Counted from the stretch's first letter, positions 43,945 to 53,281 are shown. The stretch is DNA of 64,000 nt from UBA1930 sp943371535 (GCA_943371535.1 CALRVE020000004.1:62001-126000), one strand, 5' to 3'. Program-made: numbers and translations. The notes: generated by a model not told the origin, from the letters alone.

Positions 43945-44535
43945 TTAATCTTCATTGAATAATTTTTTATATAAAGTATTCTTGGAAAGTTCTATCATTT
44001 CACCAGGTTGTAAATCCTCTAAAGTAAGTTGTTCAATTCGGTATCGTATCAATCGTAAAGTGGGGTAACCAACTTGTGCAGTCATCTTTCTCACTTGTCT
44101 ATTTTTTCCTTCTTGTAAAATTATTTTTATCCATGGAGCAGGAATATTTTTTCTAACTCTAATCGGTGGATTTCTTGCTGCAACAATTGGCTCATCATCA
44201 AATATAGTACTGATGGTTTTTTGTGTTGCATACATTTTACCATCAATATTTATAGTAACACCTGCATTCAATTGTTCAATAGCTGTTGTTGTAATTGCAC
44301 CATCTACTTGTACCCAATATTCTCTTGCATGTTTATACTGTGGATGCAATAAACGATGGTTCAATGTTTTATCGTTTGTTAATATTAATAAGCCTTCGCT
44401 ATCATAATCTAATCGCCCAACAGGATATACATCTTTAGGAACATCAAAATAATTGGCCAATGTTTTTTTATCTCCCTCACTGGTAAATTGAGAGAGTGTA
44501 TTGAAAGGTTTGTATATAATAAAGTAACGAAACAT
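43945..44535 (-). CDS. RsuA/RluE-type rRNA pseudouridine synthase (second copy)
   Basis: 196 residues, again without an S4 domain. The catalytic motif is YPVGRLDYDSEGLLILT, and KNRQVRKMTAQVGYPTLRLIR closes the fold. It modifies one uridine of 23S rRNA; the site is not determinable. It differs enough from the copy at 4619-5245 to be a separate specificity. The stop codon is one base from that of the SUI1 gene. Confidence 0.86.
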   Translation of the reverse strand: MFRYFIIYKPFNTLSQFTSEGDKKTLANYFDVPKDVYPVGRLDYDSEGLLILTNDKTLNHRLLHPQYKHAREYWVQVDGAITTTAIEQLNAGVTINIDGKMYATQKTISTIFDDEPIVAARNPPIRVRKNIPAPWIKIILQEGKNRQVRKMTAQVGYPTLRLIRYRIEQLTLEDLQPGEMIELSKNTLYKKLFNED

Positions 44536-44800
44536 GCTAAAATAAAAAGTGCCGCAGATGCGACACTTTATATATGGATGGGTTAGTAAGTACTGGGAAA
44601 TAAATTTCCCATCACAATAATAAAAAGACTTTCAGCGTAAACAAAAAAAAATTGAAACAATTTTATTCACATTTTATTTTAAAACTGTGAATTCAAAAAA
44701 AAATGATCACTTATTTTTTTGTTGCAATTGTAATAAACATTCAACCCACATTTGCATTAAAAAAATACCAATATGCTGAAACATTGATGAATAAAGCGTT

Positions 44801-45280
44801 TTAGAGCATACTAGTATGTTTCATAAAATGATATCGTTGAATTATTTGTTGGGTAAAAATGAATAAAGCAATAACACTTACAACATAAAAAATAATTGGA
44901 GCAACTAAAAAATATTTTAGAATAAAACTTAGTAAACAAACAAAACTACTTGCAACAAGTACACTTAGTAAAATATGAACGATTGCATCGGTGAGTAATT
45001 TTTTCTTAAAAAAAATCATTACAACAAAACATGCAAGGGTTATAAGCACATTAAAAAGTATAAAGTTGTTGTTGGCAATATCTAGTTGCAAATGATCAAT
45101 AGTTTTTTCAATAAAAAATTGATTCATCCCTAATAAAACAAAAGCAAACATCAAACGCCAAAAAAAATTATAACGAGGTGAGCAATCAAAATGATCGTTG
45201 GCAACAACTCTTTTAGCAGCAATAATTTTTCTGTTGTATGAAATAAGAGCATACAATTTTTTCATGCACCAATTCACCAC
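44801..45280 (-). CDS. Membrane part of a split DCC-family protein
   Basis: Up to 159 residues from a GTG at 45280 (or about 154 from the ATG at 45265). The start (MKKLYALISYNRKIIAAKRV) is the usual linker that follows the DCC domain in Bacteroidota fusion proteins. Four transmembrane helices follow (about 43-57, 70-90, 99-120 and 125-145). It overlaps the DCC gene by seven bases in another frame, and the two together would make one normal-sized DCC-membrane fusion. Either the gene was split by a frameshift or the two parts are coupled by reinitiation. Confidence 0.6.
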   Translation of the reverse strand: MVNWCMKKLYALISYNRKIIAAKRVVANDHFDCSPRYNFFWRLMFAFVLLGMNQFFIEKTIDHLQLDIANNNFILFNVLITLACFVVMIFFKKKLLTDAIVHILLSVLVASSFVCLLSFILKYFLVAPIIFYVVSVIALFIFTQQIIQRYHFMKHTSML

Positions 45281-45561
45281 TTTAATTTTAAAAATGGGTT
45301 GTATAAAAAATATTTTCGTTGTAAAATTTCAGCCAAAGCATCTACACCATACTTTACTTCGCCGGTGGTTAAATTAATTAACGAAATTTCATGCTTCGCT
45401 TTTTCCCAATCTATTTTATGTGCTTTTATATTTACTTCACTAAATGAAATTCTATGTTGATTTTGTAATAATCCTCCTTTTACAAATGCAGCTGTATAGG
45501 CTTTGCAAAGTGGACAATGATCATCGTAAATCAATGCCTGATTAAAGCTTTCTTTTTTCAT
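45274..45561 (-). CDS. DCC-family thiol-disulfide oxidoreductase domain (N-terminal part of a split gene)
   Basis: 95 residues. The thioredoxin-like DCC motif reads YDDHCPLCKAYT (CPLC), matching the DUF393 family of predicted thiol-disulfide oxidoreductases. The chain ends at FLYNPFLKLKW, just where most family members continue into KLYALISYNR. The TGA stop overlaps the start of the next gene (TGGTGA against GTG GTG). Catalytic residues are intact, so the domain may still be active. Confidence 0.7.
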   Translation of the reverse strand: MKKESFNQALIYDDHCPLCKAYTAAFVKGGLLQNQHRISFSEVNIKAHKIDWEKAKHEISLINLTTGEVKYGVDALAEILQRKYFLYNPFLKLKW

Positions 45562-45660
45562 AAATAATCATTTGCATATCCAAATTTACTACTTTGTTTT
45601 CTTTATTTTCAATAAATATTGAAAATAAAGAAAATTTAACGAGTTTGAACATTCCACCTA

Positions 45661-45668
45661 TAACTTTG
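45661..45668 (+). promoter_or_regulatory. -7 promoter element of the LpxD-like gene
   Basis: TAACTTTG matches the consensus exactly and lies 13 bases before the ATG at 45682. TTG at 45645-45647 is somewhat close to serve as a -33 element. Confidence 0.5.
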
Positions 45669-45681
45669 GAAAATTTTTTAT

Positions 45682-46626
45682 ATGCAATTTCCTGCTCCGA
45701 TTGCTGCCACTTGGTTGGCCAATTTTTTACAAGCTACATTATTAGGTAATGAAAATGCTTTTGCAAAAGGCATTAACGAAATACATAAGGTTGAAGTGGG
45801 TGATATTTGTTTTGTAGATCATCCAAAGTACTACGATAAATGTTTAAACAGCTTAGCAAGTTTCATCATCATCAATACCGAAACAGTAGCAATACCAGAA
45901 GGCAAAACATTGTTGGTAGTTAATGAACCATTTGAAGCGTATTTAAAAATAGTAGCTCATTTCAGGCCCTATATTCCACAAACAAGTTCTATTAGTACTA
46001 CAGCCTTAATTGGTGAAGGCACTATTGTAATGCCCAACGCATTTATAGGCAATCATGTAACTATAGGCAAAAACTGTGTTATTCACCCCAATGCATCCAT
46101 TTTAGATTATACCCAAATTGGCGACAATGTAGTTATACAGGCAGGTACAGTAATTGGCAGTGATGCATTTTATTACAACACCAAAAAAACTAGACCCAAT
46201 TGGTACAAAAGAATGGTAAGTTGTGGTTGTGTTATTATTGAAGACAATGTAGAAATTGGTGCAGGATGCACTATTGATAGAGGTGTAACAGCTAGCACCA
46301 TCATAGGTTTTGGCACAAAAATGGATAATATGGTGCACATTGGTCATGATACAGTCGTTGGTAAAAACTGCTTATTTGCAGCACAAGTAGGCATTGCAGG
46401 AGCAACCATCATTGAAGATGGAGTTACACTTTGGGGTCAAGTGGGTGTAAGTAAAACATTAACCATTGGTGCCAATGCAACAGTACTTGCACAAAGTGGT
46501 GTACCATCGTCTTTAAAAGGAGGCAAAACTTATTTTGGTTATCCTGCAGAAGATGCTGCTACCAAAAGAAGGGAATTGGTTTGGATAAAACGTATTCCAG
46601 AAATATGGAAAAAAGTAATGGAGTAG
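45682..46626 (+). CDS. LpxD-like UDP-3-O-acylglucosamine N-acyltransferase
   Basis: 314 residues: an N-terminal uridine-binding domain (about 1-100, INEIHKVEVGDICFVD), then a left-handed beta-helix of hexapeptide repeats (IGNHVTIGKNCVIHPNASI onward) and a C-terminal helix. The catalytic-type histidine is in NMVHIGHDTVVGKN. LpxD adds the N-linked acyl chain to lipid A precursor. The gene is not with lpxC/lpxA, so it may be a second, divergent LpxD of the type seen in Bacteroidota. It is followed by the DUF389 gene. Confidence 0.83.
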   Translation: MQFPAPIAATWLANFLQATLLGNENAFAKGINEIHKVEVGDICFVDHPKYYDKCLNSLASFIIINTETVAIPEGKTLLVVNEPFEAYLKIVAHFRPYIPQTSSISTTALIGEGTIVMPNAFIGNHVTIGKNCVIHPNASILDYTQIGDNVVIQAGTVIGSDAFYYNTKKTRPNWYKRMVSCGCVIIEDNVEIGAGCTIDRGVTASTIIGFGTKMDNMVHIGHDTVVGKNCLFAAQVGIAGATIIEDGVTLWGQVGVSKTLTIGANATVLAQSGVPSSLKGGKTYFGYPAEDAATKRRELVWIKRIPEIWKKVME

Positions 46627-46660
46627 ATTAATACCTAATTTCAACACAAATATTACTGCC

Positions 46661-47959
46661 ATGGAAAATTTTTTTGCTAAGTTCAAATTGCTCGAAGAAA
46701 AAGAAGATTATGTAGCAGTAATTAATCAGCTAGAAAAAGGAGTTGTATTTAGAGGTACCAATGTATGGGTACTCATATTTGCCATATTTGTTGCATCGTT
46801 GGGGTTAAATGTAAACTCAACAGCTGTTATCATTGGTGCAATGCTTATATCGCCTTTAATGGGTCCAATCATGGGTTTGGGTTTAGGTATGGGTATTAAC
46901 GATGTGGCTTTACTAAAAAAAGCATTGTACAATTTTTTAGTTGCAGCAGGTGTAGCCTTAGCCACCTCTACTTTATTCTTTACATTATCGCCTATTAACG
47001 AAGCTCATTCAGAAATTTTAGCAAGAACATCGCCTAATATCTATGATGTTTTAATTGCCTTATTTGGTGGCTTAGCAGGCATGTTGGCTACTAGCAGTAA
47101 AAATAAAGGCAATGTAATACCAGGTGTTGCAATTGCAACAGCTTTAATGCCACCATTATGCACAGCAGGTTATGGCTTAGCAACTTTTCAATTTCAATTT
47201 TTTTTTGGAGCATTTTACCTATTTATCATCAACACCGTATTTATTGCATTAGCAACATTTTTTGTGGTTAAGTTTTTAAGATTTCCATTAAAAGATTTGC
47301 ATAATCCAAAGTCGCAAAAACTAGCTGAAAGAATAGTTGGTTTTATTGTAATGATTACTTTATTGCCTAGTATTTATTTTGGGTACGACATGATTCAACA
47401 AAATAATTTTATACAACATGCTAATAGTTACATTGATAAAGAAACTACTTTACCCAACGATTATTTATTGAGCAAAAAAATTGATGCCAAGCAACGTAAA
47501 ATAACCCTTGTGTATGGAGGTAGAGAAATTTCGGAAGCAGAAATCAAAAAACTAGAGTCTAAATTAAAAAGCTATTATTTATCTAATGCCACATTAGAAG
47601 TTAAACAAGGGTTTGCTTATTTAAATGAAAATGATGAAGATGTTATTGTATCGAAAGCCAATCAAATAGCTGCACAAAAAGATTTAATGATTAAGCAGTT
47701 ACAGGTAGAAATAGATAGTATTCGTATCAACCATCAATTAAGTGTTCAAGTGTATAAAGAACTAAAGGCACAAAACAATGGCATAATATCTGCTATTGTT
47801 CAGCCAACCTTCATTTATACCGATAGTTCAGCACAAAAATCTTTTTTAGTTGCCATTGAAACTAGGTCAAAAATATCTACTAAAGAACGTTTACAATTAG
47901 AAAATTGGTTGAAGGTTAGATTGAAACAAAATAGCCTCAAACTAATTATCGAACCCTAA
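46661..47959 (+). CDS. DUF389 membrane protein
   Basis: 432 residues. The N-terminal DUF389 block has about six helices and the conserved segments STAVIIGAMLISPLMGPIMGLGLG, split here as IIGAMLISPLMGPIMG, and GVAIATALMPPLCTAGYGLA. The C-terminal third (about 250-430) is soluble and partly coiled. The family is widespread and has no confirmed function; channel or transporter activity has been proposed. It begins 34 bases after the LpxD-like gene. Confidence 0.85.
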   Translation: MENFFAKFKLLEEKEDYVAVINQLEKGVVFRGTNVWVLIFAIFVASLGLNVNSTAVIIGAMLISPLMGPIMGLGLGMGINDVALLKKALYNFLVAAGVALATSTLFFTLSPINEAHSEILARTSPNIYDVLIALFGGLAGMLATSSKNKGNVIPGVAIATALMPPLCTAGYGLATFQFQFFFGAFYLFIINTVFIALATFFVVKFLRFPLKDLHNPKSQKLAERIVGFIVMITLLPSIYFGYDMIQQNNFIQHANSYIDKETTLPNDYLLSKKIDAKQRKITLVYGGREISEAEIKKLESKLKSYYLSNATLEVKQGFAYLNENDEDVIVSKANQIAAQKDLMIKQLQVEIDSIRINHQLSVQVYKELKAQNNGIISAIVQPTFIYTDSSAQKSFLVAIETRSKISTKERLQLENWLKVRLKQNSLKLIIEP

Positions 47960-48097
47960 ATGAAAACAATATTTATGGTATTAAATTCAGGTACTAGAAT
48001 CACATTTTGTTTTATTACTCCGCTACTAGACTCAATTGACAATTACTTTAATTAAAGAACCCGATTTTGATAAAGTATTGGAATTGATAGATTAAAA

Positions 48098-48131
48098 AAC
48101 CGGCAGAGAATTTTTATTTTCTCTGCCGGTT
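48098..48131 (-). terminator. prfA terminator
   Basis: A perfect 13-bp stem (AACCGGCAGAGAA and TTCTCTGCCGGTT) with an 8-nt loop, followed on the minus strand by a T-run. It lies six bases after the prfA stop codon. Confidence 0.9.
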
Positions 48132-48136
48132 ATGTA

Positions 48137-49201
48137 TTAATGCTGTTCAGTCATTTTTGCACTGTTCTCCGCCATTTGTAATGATTCTATAAACTCTTCT
48201 ATTTCACCATTGATTACTGCATCTAAATTGTAAGATGTTAATCCAATTCGGTGATCGGTTACCCTGCCTTGTGGCCAATTGTATGTTCTAATTTTTGCAC
48301 TTCTATCGCCCGTGCTTACCAATGTTTTTCTTTGTTTAGCAATTTCATCTTCGTGTTTACGTACTTGTTCTTCATACAATTTTGTACGCAACATAGTCAT
48401 GGCTTTTTCTCTATTACCCAACTGACTTCTTTCTGTTTGACAAACCACTACTACACCTGTAGGAATATGGGTTAAGAAAACCTTAGTTTCTACTTTGTTT
48501 ACATTCTGCCCACCAGCACCACCACTTCTTGCAGTTTCCATTTTCACATCACTCTCTTTCAATTCAAAATCTATTTCTTCGGCTTCGGGCATTACTGCAA
48601 CTGTTGCAGCACTTGTATGAACTCTGCCTTGTGTTTCAGTATTGGGTACACGTTGCACACGATGCACACCACTTTCAAATTTCAGCGTACCATAAACATC
48701 TTCGCCAGTTACTTCTAAAATTACCTCTTTATAGCCACCTACAGTTCCTTCACTTTCGCTTACTACGGCAGTTTTCCAGCCTTTTTTATTACAATAACGT
48801 AAGTACATGCCTAACAAATCGCCTGCAAATAAACTAGCTTCATCTCCACCGGTTCCTGCTCTAATTTCTAATATGGCGTTTCTATCGTCTTGAGGATCTT
48901 TTGGAATGAGTAATTGGGTTAATATTTTTTCTAATCGTTCTTTTTCAGCCTCAATTTCGGGCATTTCCATTTTTGCCAATTCTTTCATCTCATCATCATT
49001 GCTATTCATGGTTTCTTTGGCAAACTCATAGTTAGATAAAGCCTTTTTGTATTGTTCATAAGGTTGAACAATTTTTTCTAATGAACGATACTCCTTACTC
49101 ATTGCACCAAACTCTTTTTGGTTATTAATGATTTCAGGATTGGTTAAAGCAATACCAACTTGCTCAAATCTTGCTTTTATAGCATCTAACTTATCAATCA
49201 T
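48137..49201 (-). CDS. prfA: Peptide chain release factor 1
   Basis: 354 residues from the ATG at 49201; a GTG two codons upstream is possible. RF1 recognises UAA and UAG stop codons and releases the peptide. The peptidyl-hydrolysis motif is SGGAGGQNVNKVET, and the codon-recognition loop (NTETQGRVHTS) is of RF1 type. The C-terminal RTYNWPQGRVTDHRIGL is typical. A TACTTTTG promoter element at 49226-49233 (minus strand) precedes it. Confidence 0.96.
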   Translation of the reverse strand: MIDKLDAIKARFEQVGIALTNPEIINNQKEFGAMSKEYRSLEKIVQPYEQYKKALSNYEFAKETMNSNDDEMKELAKMEMPEIEAEKERLEKILTQLLIPKDPQDDRNAILEIRAGTGGDEASLFAGDLLGMYLRYCNKKGWKTAVVSESEGTVGGYKEVILEVTGEDVYGTLKFESGVHRVQRVPNTETQGRVHTSAATVAVMPEAEEIDFELKESDVKMETARSGGAGGQNVNKVETKVFLTHIPTGVVVVCQTERSQLGNREKAMTMLRTKLYEEQVRKHEDEIAKQRKTLVSTGDRSAKIRTYNWPQGRVTDHRIGLTSYNLDAVINGEIEEFIESLQMAENSAKMTEQH

Positions 49202-49225
49202 AAACACACAATTTTTTCAAGGCTG

Positions 49226-49233
49226 CAAAAGTA
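49226..49233 (-). promoter_or_regulatory. -7 promoter element of prfA
   Basis: TACTTTTG on the minus strand matches TAnnTTTG exactly, 24 bases upstream of the ATG. It gives a short leader, unlike the leaderless genes in the window. Confidence 0.5.
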
Positions 49234-49389
49234 AAGGTTTGCAGTTGAAGCTGATTGATTTTGATGTAAGCTTAAAATACTGAAGATTTTGTTCCTTATA
49301 AAGTACTCATTATTGAACATTACGCTCTCTATAAGAAATACTTCTTTCAAAAAATTTTATACCAATAATTAATGTTTAACCACTTAAAA

Positions 49390-50007
49390 CTATTGCACAG
49401 GAGTTGCAACAGTCATTGCTTTTTGTTTGGCTATTTTTTCACGAATTTCTTTGATGCTGAAAAAGCGATACACTTCTGGAACTTTATCTCCCTCTTTTTC
49501 TAAGGTAGTAATATTATGATAAGGGCCTACAATAAATGCTTGTGTATTACTAGTTACTTTAACAGCAGTAAATGGTAAAACATAGTAATTTCTATTGGCA
49601 GCACTTACATTTTTACCTTCGGTTAATGCAATTAAAGAATCGATACTTTTTTTAATCATTTCCTGAGTAATCATTTTTGAAGTATCGGTAGGTGCACCAA
49701 CTTCTGTATAATTTTGATAACTACCAATAATGGTATCGTTTTTTGCATTGAGTAGATAATAGCCATTTTCTGGAATTTCAATGTCAACCGTTTTATCTAC
49801 TTCGGTTACTTTAATCACTACTTTGTCGGCTGTATTGTACAGCATTTCTGTTTCTCCGCTTCCTGCACCATTTTTTACAACAACTGTTTTAGCAGCTAAA
49901 TCTACTTTAGCATCACCTTTACTTAAAACCATAATTTTTTTCTCGTTATTGCTACAAGCTGTTAATGCAACAACTGCAAAGGCAAATAAACTTACATTCA
50001 ATTTCAT
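49390..50007 (-). CDS. Lipoprotein of unknown function
   Basis: 205 residues from the ATG at 50007, which starts a lipoprotein signal peptide with lipobox LTAC (MKLNVSLFAFAVVALTACSNN). The mature domain is beta-rich (AAKTVVVKNGAGSGETEML, KVTEVDKTVDIEIPENGYYLL) with a helical middle and no recognised family. It lies 79 bp downstream of sodA, separated from it by a terminator. Confidence 0.6.
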   Translation of the reverse strand: MKLNVSLFAFAVVALTACSNNEKKIMVLSKGDAKVDLAAKTVVVKNGAGSGETEMLYNTADKVVIKVTEVDKTVDIEIPENGYYLLNAKNDTIIGSYQNYTEVGAPTDTSKMITQEMIKKSIDSLIALTEGKNVSAANRNYYVLPFTAVKVTSNTQAFIVGPYHNITTLEKEGDKVPEVYRFFSIKEIREKIAKQKAMTVATPVQ

Positions 50008-50034
50008 ATAAACAAGTTTTTCGATAATTAAAAA

Positions 50035-50062
50035 ATCCTCATCAATTTTTGTTGATGAGGAT
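50035..50062 (-). terminator. sodA terminator
   Basis: ATCCTCATCAA and TTGATGAGGAT form a perfect 11-bp stem with a 6-nt loop. TTTTT follows on the minus strand. It lies 24 bases past the sodA stop codon. Confidence 0.85.
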
Positions 50063-50086
50063 CTAAAAGTAACTGTTTTTATAGAA

Positions 50087-50692
50087 TTATTTTGCAGCAG
50101 CAAAACGTTCTGCAACTTTTGTCCAGTTTACGGTATTCCAAATAGCCGCTAAATAATCAGGGCGTTTATTTTGATACTTCAAATAATAAGCATGTTCCCA
50201 AACATCCACACCTAAAATTGGAGTACCTTTTACTTCTGCAACATCCATTAAAGGATTGTCTTGGTTGGGTGTAGAACTTACTTCTAATTTACCCTCTTTT
50301 ACAATTAACCAAGCCCAACCACTACCAAAACGAGTAGCACCTGCTGTAGCAAATTTGGTTTTAAATTCATCAAAACTGCCAAATGCTGCATTGATTGCTT
50401 CAGCCAATTCGCCAGTTGGTGCACCACCTGCATTAGGAGCTAAACTTTCCCAAAAGAAAGTATGGTTCCAATGACCACCACCATTGTTACGAACTGCAGG
50501 AGAAATTGAACCAGCTGCTGCAACCAATTCTTCAATGGTTTTATTTTCATGCTCGGTACCAGCAATTGCTTTGTTTAAATTATCTACATAAGCTTGATGG
50601 TGTTTACCATGATGTATTTGCATGGTCAAAGTATCAATATGTGGTTCTAATGCTTCATGAGCATACGGCAAAGCCGGTAATGTAAATGCCAT
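50087..50692 (-). CDS. sodA: Superoxide dismutase, Mn/Fe family
   Basis: 201 residues from the ATG at 50692; the upstream in-frame extension has no support. It converts superoxide to hydrogen peroxide and oxygen. Metal ligands are His27 (QIHHGKHH), His in GGGHWNHTFFW, and Asp and His in GVDVWEHAYYLKY. GGGHWNH and NQDNPLM favour the manganese or cambialistic type over the iron type. No signal peptide, so cytosolic. A promoter-like TACTTTTG is at 50726-50733 on the minus strand. Confidence 0.94.
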   Translation of the reverse strand: MAFTLPALPYAHEALEPHIDTLTMQIHHGKHHQAYVDNLNKAIAGTEHENKTIEELVAAAGSISPAVRNNGGGHWNHTFFWESLAPNAGGAPTGELAEAINAAFGSFDEFKTKFATAGATRFGSGWAWLIVKEGKLEVSSTPNQDNPLMDVAEVKGTPILGVDVWEHAYYLKYQNKRPDYLAAIWNTVNWTKVAERFAAAK

Positions 50693-50799
50693 ACTATAAT
50701 TTTTACTTGTTTTAAAAATGAATAACAAAAGTAACCTTTGATTGGGGAAAGATGAAATATGAAAGATGATTGTTTCTGAACTCGAAAAGTGAAGGAGGT

Positions 50800-51867
50800 T
50801 TATTGAACAACCAATTGAGTAGAAATTTTCTTACCCAATTTTGCATTGGTTATAATAACCACATAATTACCTGTTGGAATAGCTTTTAGTGCAAATGAAA
50901 TAGAGGTTTGTTTTTTAGCTAATTCAATTTTTTCAGTTTGCATTAACTGACCTTGCAGATTGCTAATTTGAACATTATAAAAACCCAATTCAGCATTTTT
51001 TAAGTTGATAGTCAAGTTACCTGATTGTTGAATTGGATTAGGATAGAAGGTAACCGAACAAACTTTTTCTTCCTGATGTAGAATATTTGTTTTTTTCTTT
51101 TTACGAGATTTTACAACTATAACCTCACCTTGAAGGTCTGTGCTTAACCTTAAAACGATTGGCTCAGATTTGTTGATTGATTTTATTGCAACCTCTTTTT
51201 GTTCCATACCAACTGAAGAAACAACTAATTCTTTCGATTTATTTGGAACATATAAATTAAAGATTCCATTTTCATCGCAAGCAGTTCCTATTGTTGTTCC
51301 TTTAATTAATACAGAAGCATAAGGAATTGGTTGTCCACTTTCGTTTACAACATTGCCAGATAAAATAATTCCTTTCATTCTTTTAAAGCTTTTATAAGAA
51401 ACAGCTCCTCCTACTCTGAATACAATATTCTCATCAGCAATTTTAGAATTTTGCTGTAAACGAACTAATGTGTCTCTCGAAATAGATTTTTCAGGTAAAA
51501 TATTTGTATTTACCTTTTTAATAGGCTCAATTGTAGCTTGCGTTTTTTGTTGTTGACCAAAAAGTTTAGAGCTAGGTTTTATAGAAAGTAAAAAAGCAGG
51601 TAAAGCAAATTGAAAGAAATATTTAAGCCAATGAATTTTCTTTTTAGGAATCAATATATCTCTATCTAACTGCTCAGTTGTAAATCTTCCACACACATTA
51701 TCCTTTTTATTGGAAAAGAAATTGATCAACTCTGCATCGGTCATTGCAGTAAAATCTACCACCGTTTTTTCACAGCTTAAACAATGCCTGCCTTGTGCAT
51801 TGGGTTGCATGGCATTCCAATTTTCATGGCAGCTTTGTGGTATTTCTATGTTTAAATATTTACCCAT
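50800..51867 (-). CDS. Membrane-associated protein with carboxypeptidase-like domain and T9SS sorting tail
   Basis: 355 residues. An N-terminal cysteine-containing domain (about 1-70: CHENWNAMQPNAQGRHCLSC) is common in Bacteroidota, followed by a transmembrane helix (about 80-97). A CarboxypepD_reg-like beta-sandwich (about 165-245, ILSGNVVNESGQPIPYASVL) and a type A T9SS C-terminal domain (about 275-355, FYPNPIQQSGNLTINL) follow. The combination of cytosolic-looking N-terminus and sorting tail is odd, and the topology is unclear. Transcribed alone. Confidence 0.68.
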   Translation of the reverse strand: MGKYLNIEIPQSCHENWNAMQPNAQGRHCLSCEKTVVDFTAMTDAELINFFSNKKDNVCGRFTTEQLDRDILIPKKKIHWLKYFFQFALPAFLLSIKPSSKLFGQQQKTQATIEPIKKVNTNILPEKSISRDTLVRLQQNSKIADENIVFRVGGAVSYKSFKRMKGIILSGNVVNESGQPIPYASVLIKGTTIGTACDENGIFNLYVPNKSKELVVSSVGMEQKEVAIKSINKSEPIVLRLSTDLQGEVIVVKSRKKKKTNILHQEEKVCSVTFYPNPIQQSGNLTINLKNAELGFYNVQISNLQGQLMQTEKIELAKKQTSISFALKAIPTGNYVVIITNAKLGKKISTQLVVQ

Positions 51868-51994
51868 TATTTATTTTGACAATCATTTAAAAATAATGCT
51901 GCATGGTACATTCATATAAAACTTTACAATTTGATTACAATTGTGTACGCAGCTATAACATTCAATATTATGTCTTACTCCTAAAATACTTGCA

Positions 51995-52528
51995 ATGAAA
52001 TTGGCCATACTCATTCTTTCTCTAGCAATGACTGGAGGTAAATACTGCACTTATAGAGGCACAGATGAAAACTACAAAGTATTAGGACAAAAACCCATTT
52101 ACAGTAATGATCCAAGCTTAAAACAAGTACGTTTAGATACACCGCATGCTGTAAAAAATGCTGGAAATATTTATGCTTATCAAAATTATTTATTGCAATG
52201 TGAAATAAGTGAAGGTATTCATGTGATTGACAATAGCAATCCTGCAAATGCCCGAAGAATTTCATTTATTAAAGTATTGGGTTGCAACGAAATTTCTATT
52301 AGAAACAATTTCTTATACACCAATAGTTTTAACGATATGGTTACTATAAACATTAGCAATATGGCTCAACCTGTAGAAACAGCAAGAATTGCAAAAGCTT
52401 TTTCAGTAAAAGGTTATTTACCCGAACCACCTGAAAACGGCTATTATGAATGTGTTGATTTAAGTAAAGGTGTTGTAATTGGCTGGGAGAAAGATTCGGT
52501 AAAATATAATGGTTGTTACAAATTTTAA
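51995..52528 (+). CDS. LVIVD-repeat-like protein, short
   Basis: 177 residues with a hydrophobic N-terminus (MKLAILILSLAMTGG) and beta-propeller-like LVIVD units (IYAYQNYLLQCEISEGIHVID, split at the YLLQ strand; then NNFLYTNSFNDMVTINISN). It is shorter than the downstream paralogue and probably carries only part of a propeller. The export signal is weak and no lipobox is seen. It is nine bases upstream of the lipoprotein paralogue, in one operon. Confidence 0.6.
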   Translation: MKLAILILSLAMTGGKYCTYRGTDENYKVLGQKPIYSNDPSLKQVRLDTPHAVKNAGNIYAYQNYLLQCEISEGIHVIDNSNPANARRISFIKVLGCNEISIRNNFLYTNSFNDMVTINISNMAQPVETARIAKAFSVKGYLPEPPENGYYECVDLSKGVVIGWEKDSVKYNGCYKF

Positions 52529-52537
52529 AACTTACGT

Positions 52538-53281
52538 ATGAAAAAAACATTGTTATTCATAGTCCTTGTATTTATTATTGGAATGATTGCTTGTGAAAAA
52601 TCTGGCGAATCTTCCGCCGCTGGTAATAGTGTAGGAATCGGAGGTTCTTTAGCAAGATTTACCATTGTAAATAATTTTTTATACATAGCCGATGATAGAA
52701 AGTTGAATATATACAATATAACCAATGCTTCATCGCCACAATTAATAGGTTTTGTATATGTAGATGAATTGATAGAAACCATTTATCCTTATGGTAATAA
52801 TTTGTTTTTAGGTGGTCAACAGGGCATGTACATTTATAGTTTAGCAAATCCTGAAAGACCTGTAAAACTATCGCAAGCAGTACATGTAAGAGCTTGTGAC
52901 CCTGTAGTAGCTAAAGATACTTTTGCATTTGTTACTTTAAGAAGTGGTACACGTTGTGGTACTGCTACCAATGCTTTATATACCTATGGTATTGGTACTA
53001 TTACAGCTCCTAAACTATTAAATACTTTAGAACTGCCTACCCCAAAAGGGTTGGGTTATAAAGACAGTACATTATTTGTTTGTTGCGAAGACAGTGGATT
53101 AGCGGTGATTAATATAAAAAATGCCAATACACCTATAGTAAAGAAATACATTAAAGGCAATTCTTTTAGCGATGTAATTTGTTTAGGAAACACATTGGTG
53201 TGCTTGGTAAAAACAGGGATTAATTTATACGATATTACAGACGTAAACAATATTACTTTAATTAACACAATAGCCAATTAA
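52538..53281 (+). CDS. LVIVD-repeat lipoprotein
   Basis: 247 residues with lipobox GMIAC (MKKTLLFIVLVFIIGMIAC), so anchored in a membrane by Cys19. The mature part consists of LVIVD-type blades (FTIVNNFLYIADDRKLNIYN, GYKDSTLFVCCEDSGLAVIN, VICLGNTLVCLVKTGINLYD) that fold as a beta-propeller. Role unknown; such proteins often sit on the cell surface. Its stop overlaps the convergent oxidoreductase stop by four bases. Confidence 0.75.
   Translation: MKKTLLFIVLVFIIGMIACEKSGESSAAGNSVGIGGSLARFTIVNNFLYIADDRKLNIYNITNASSPQLIGFVYVDELIETIYPYGNNLFLGGQQGMYIYSLANPERPVKLSQAVHVRACDPVVAKDTFAFVTLRSGTRCGTATNALYTYGIGTITAPKLLNTLELPTPKGLGYKDSTLFVCCEDSGLAVINIKNANTPIVKKYIKGNSFSDVICLGNTLVCLVKTGINLYDITDVNNITLINTIAN

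Noticed and set aside
44548..44571. Hairpin AAAGTGCCGC/GCGACACTTT upstream of the pseudouridine synthase gene, read as a terminator
   Set aside because: It lies upstream of one minus-strand gene and 230 bp past the end of another, with no T-tract. Its role cannot be decided.
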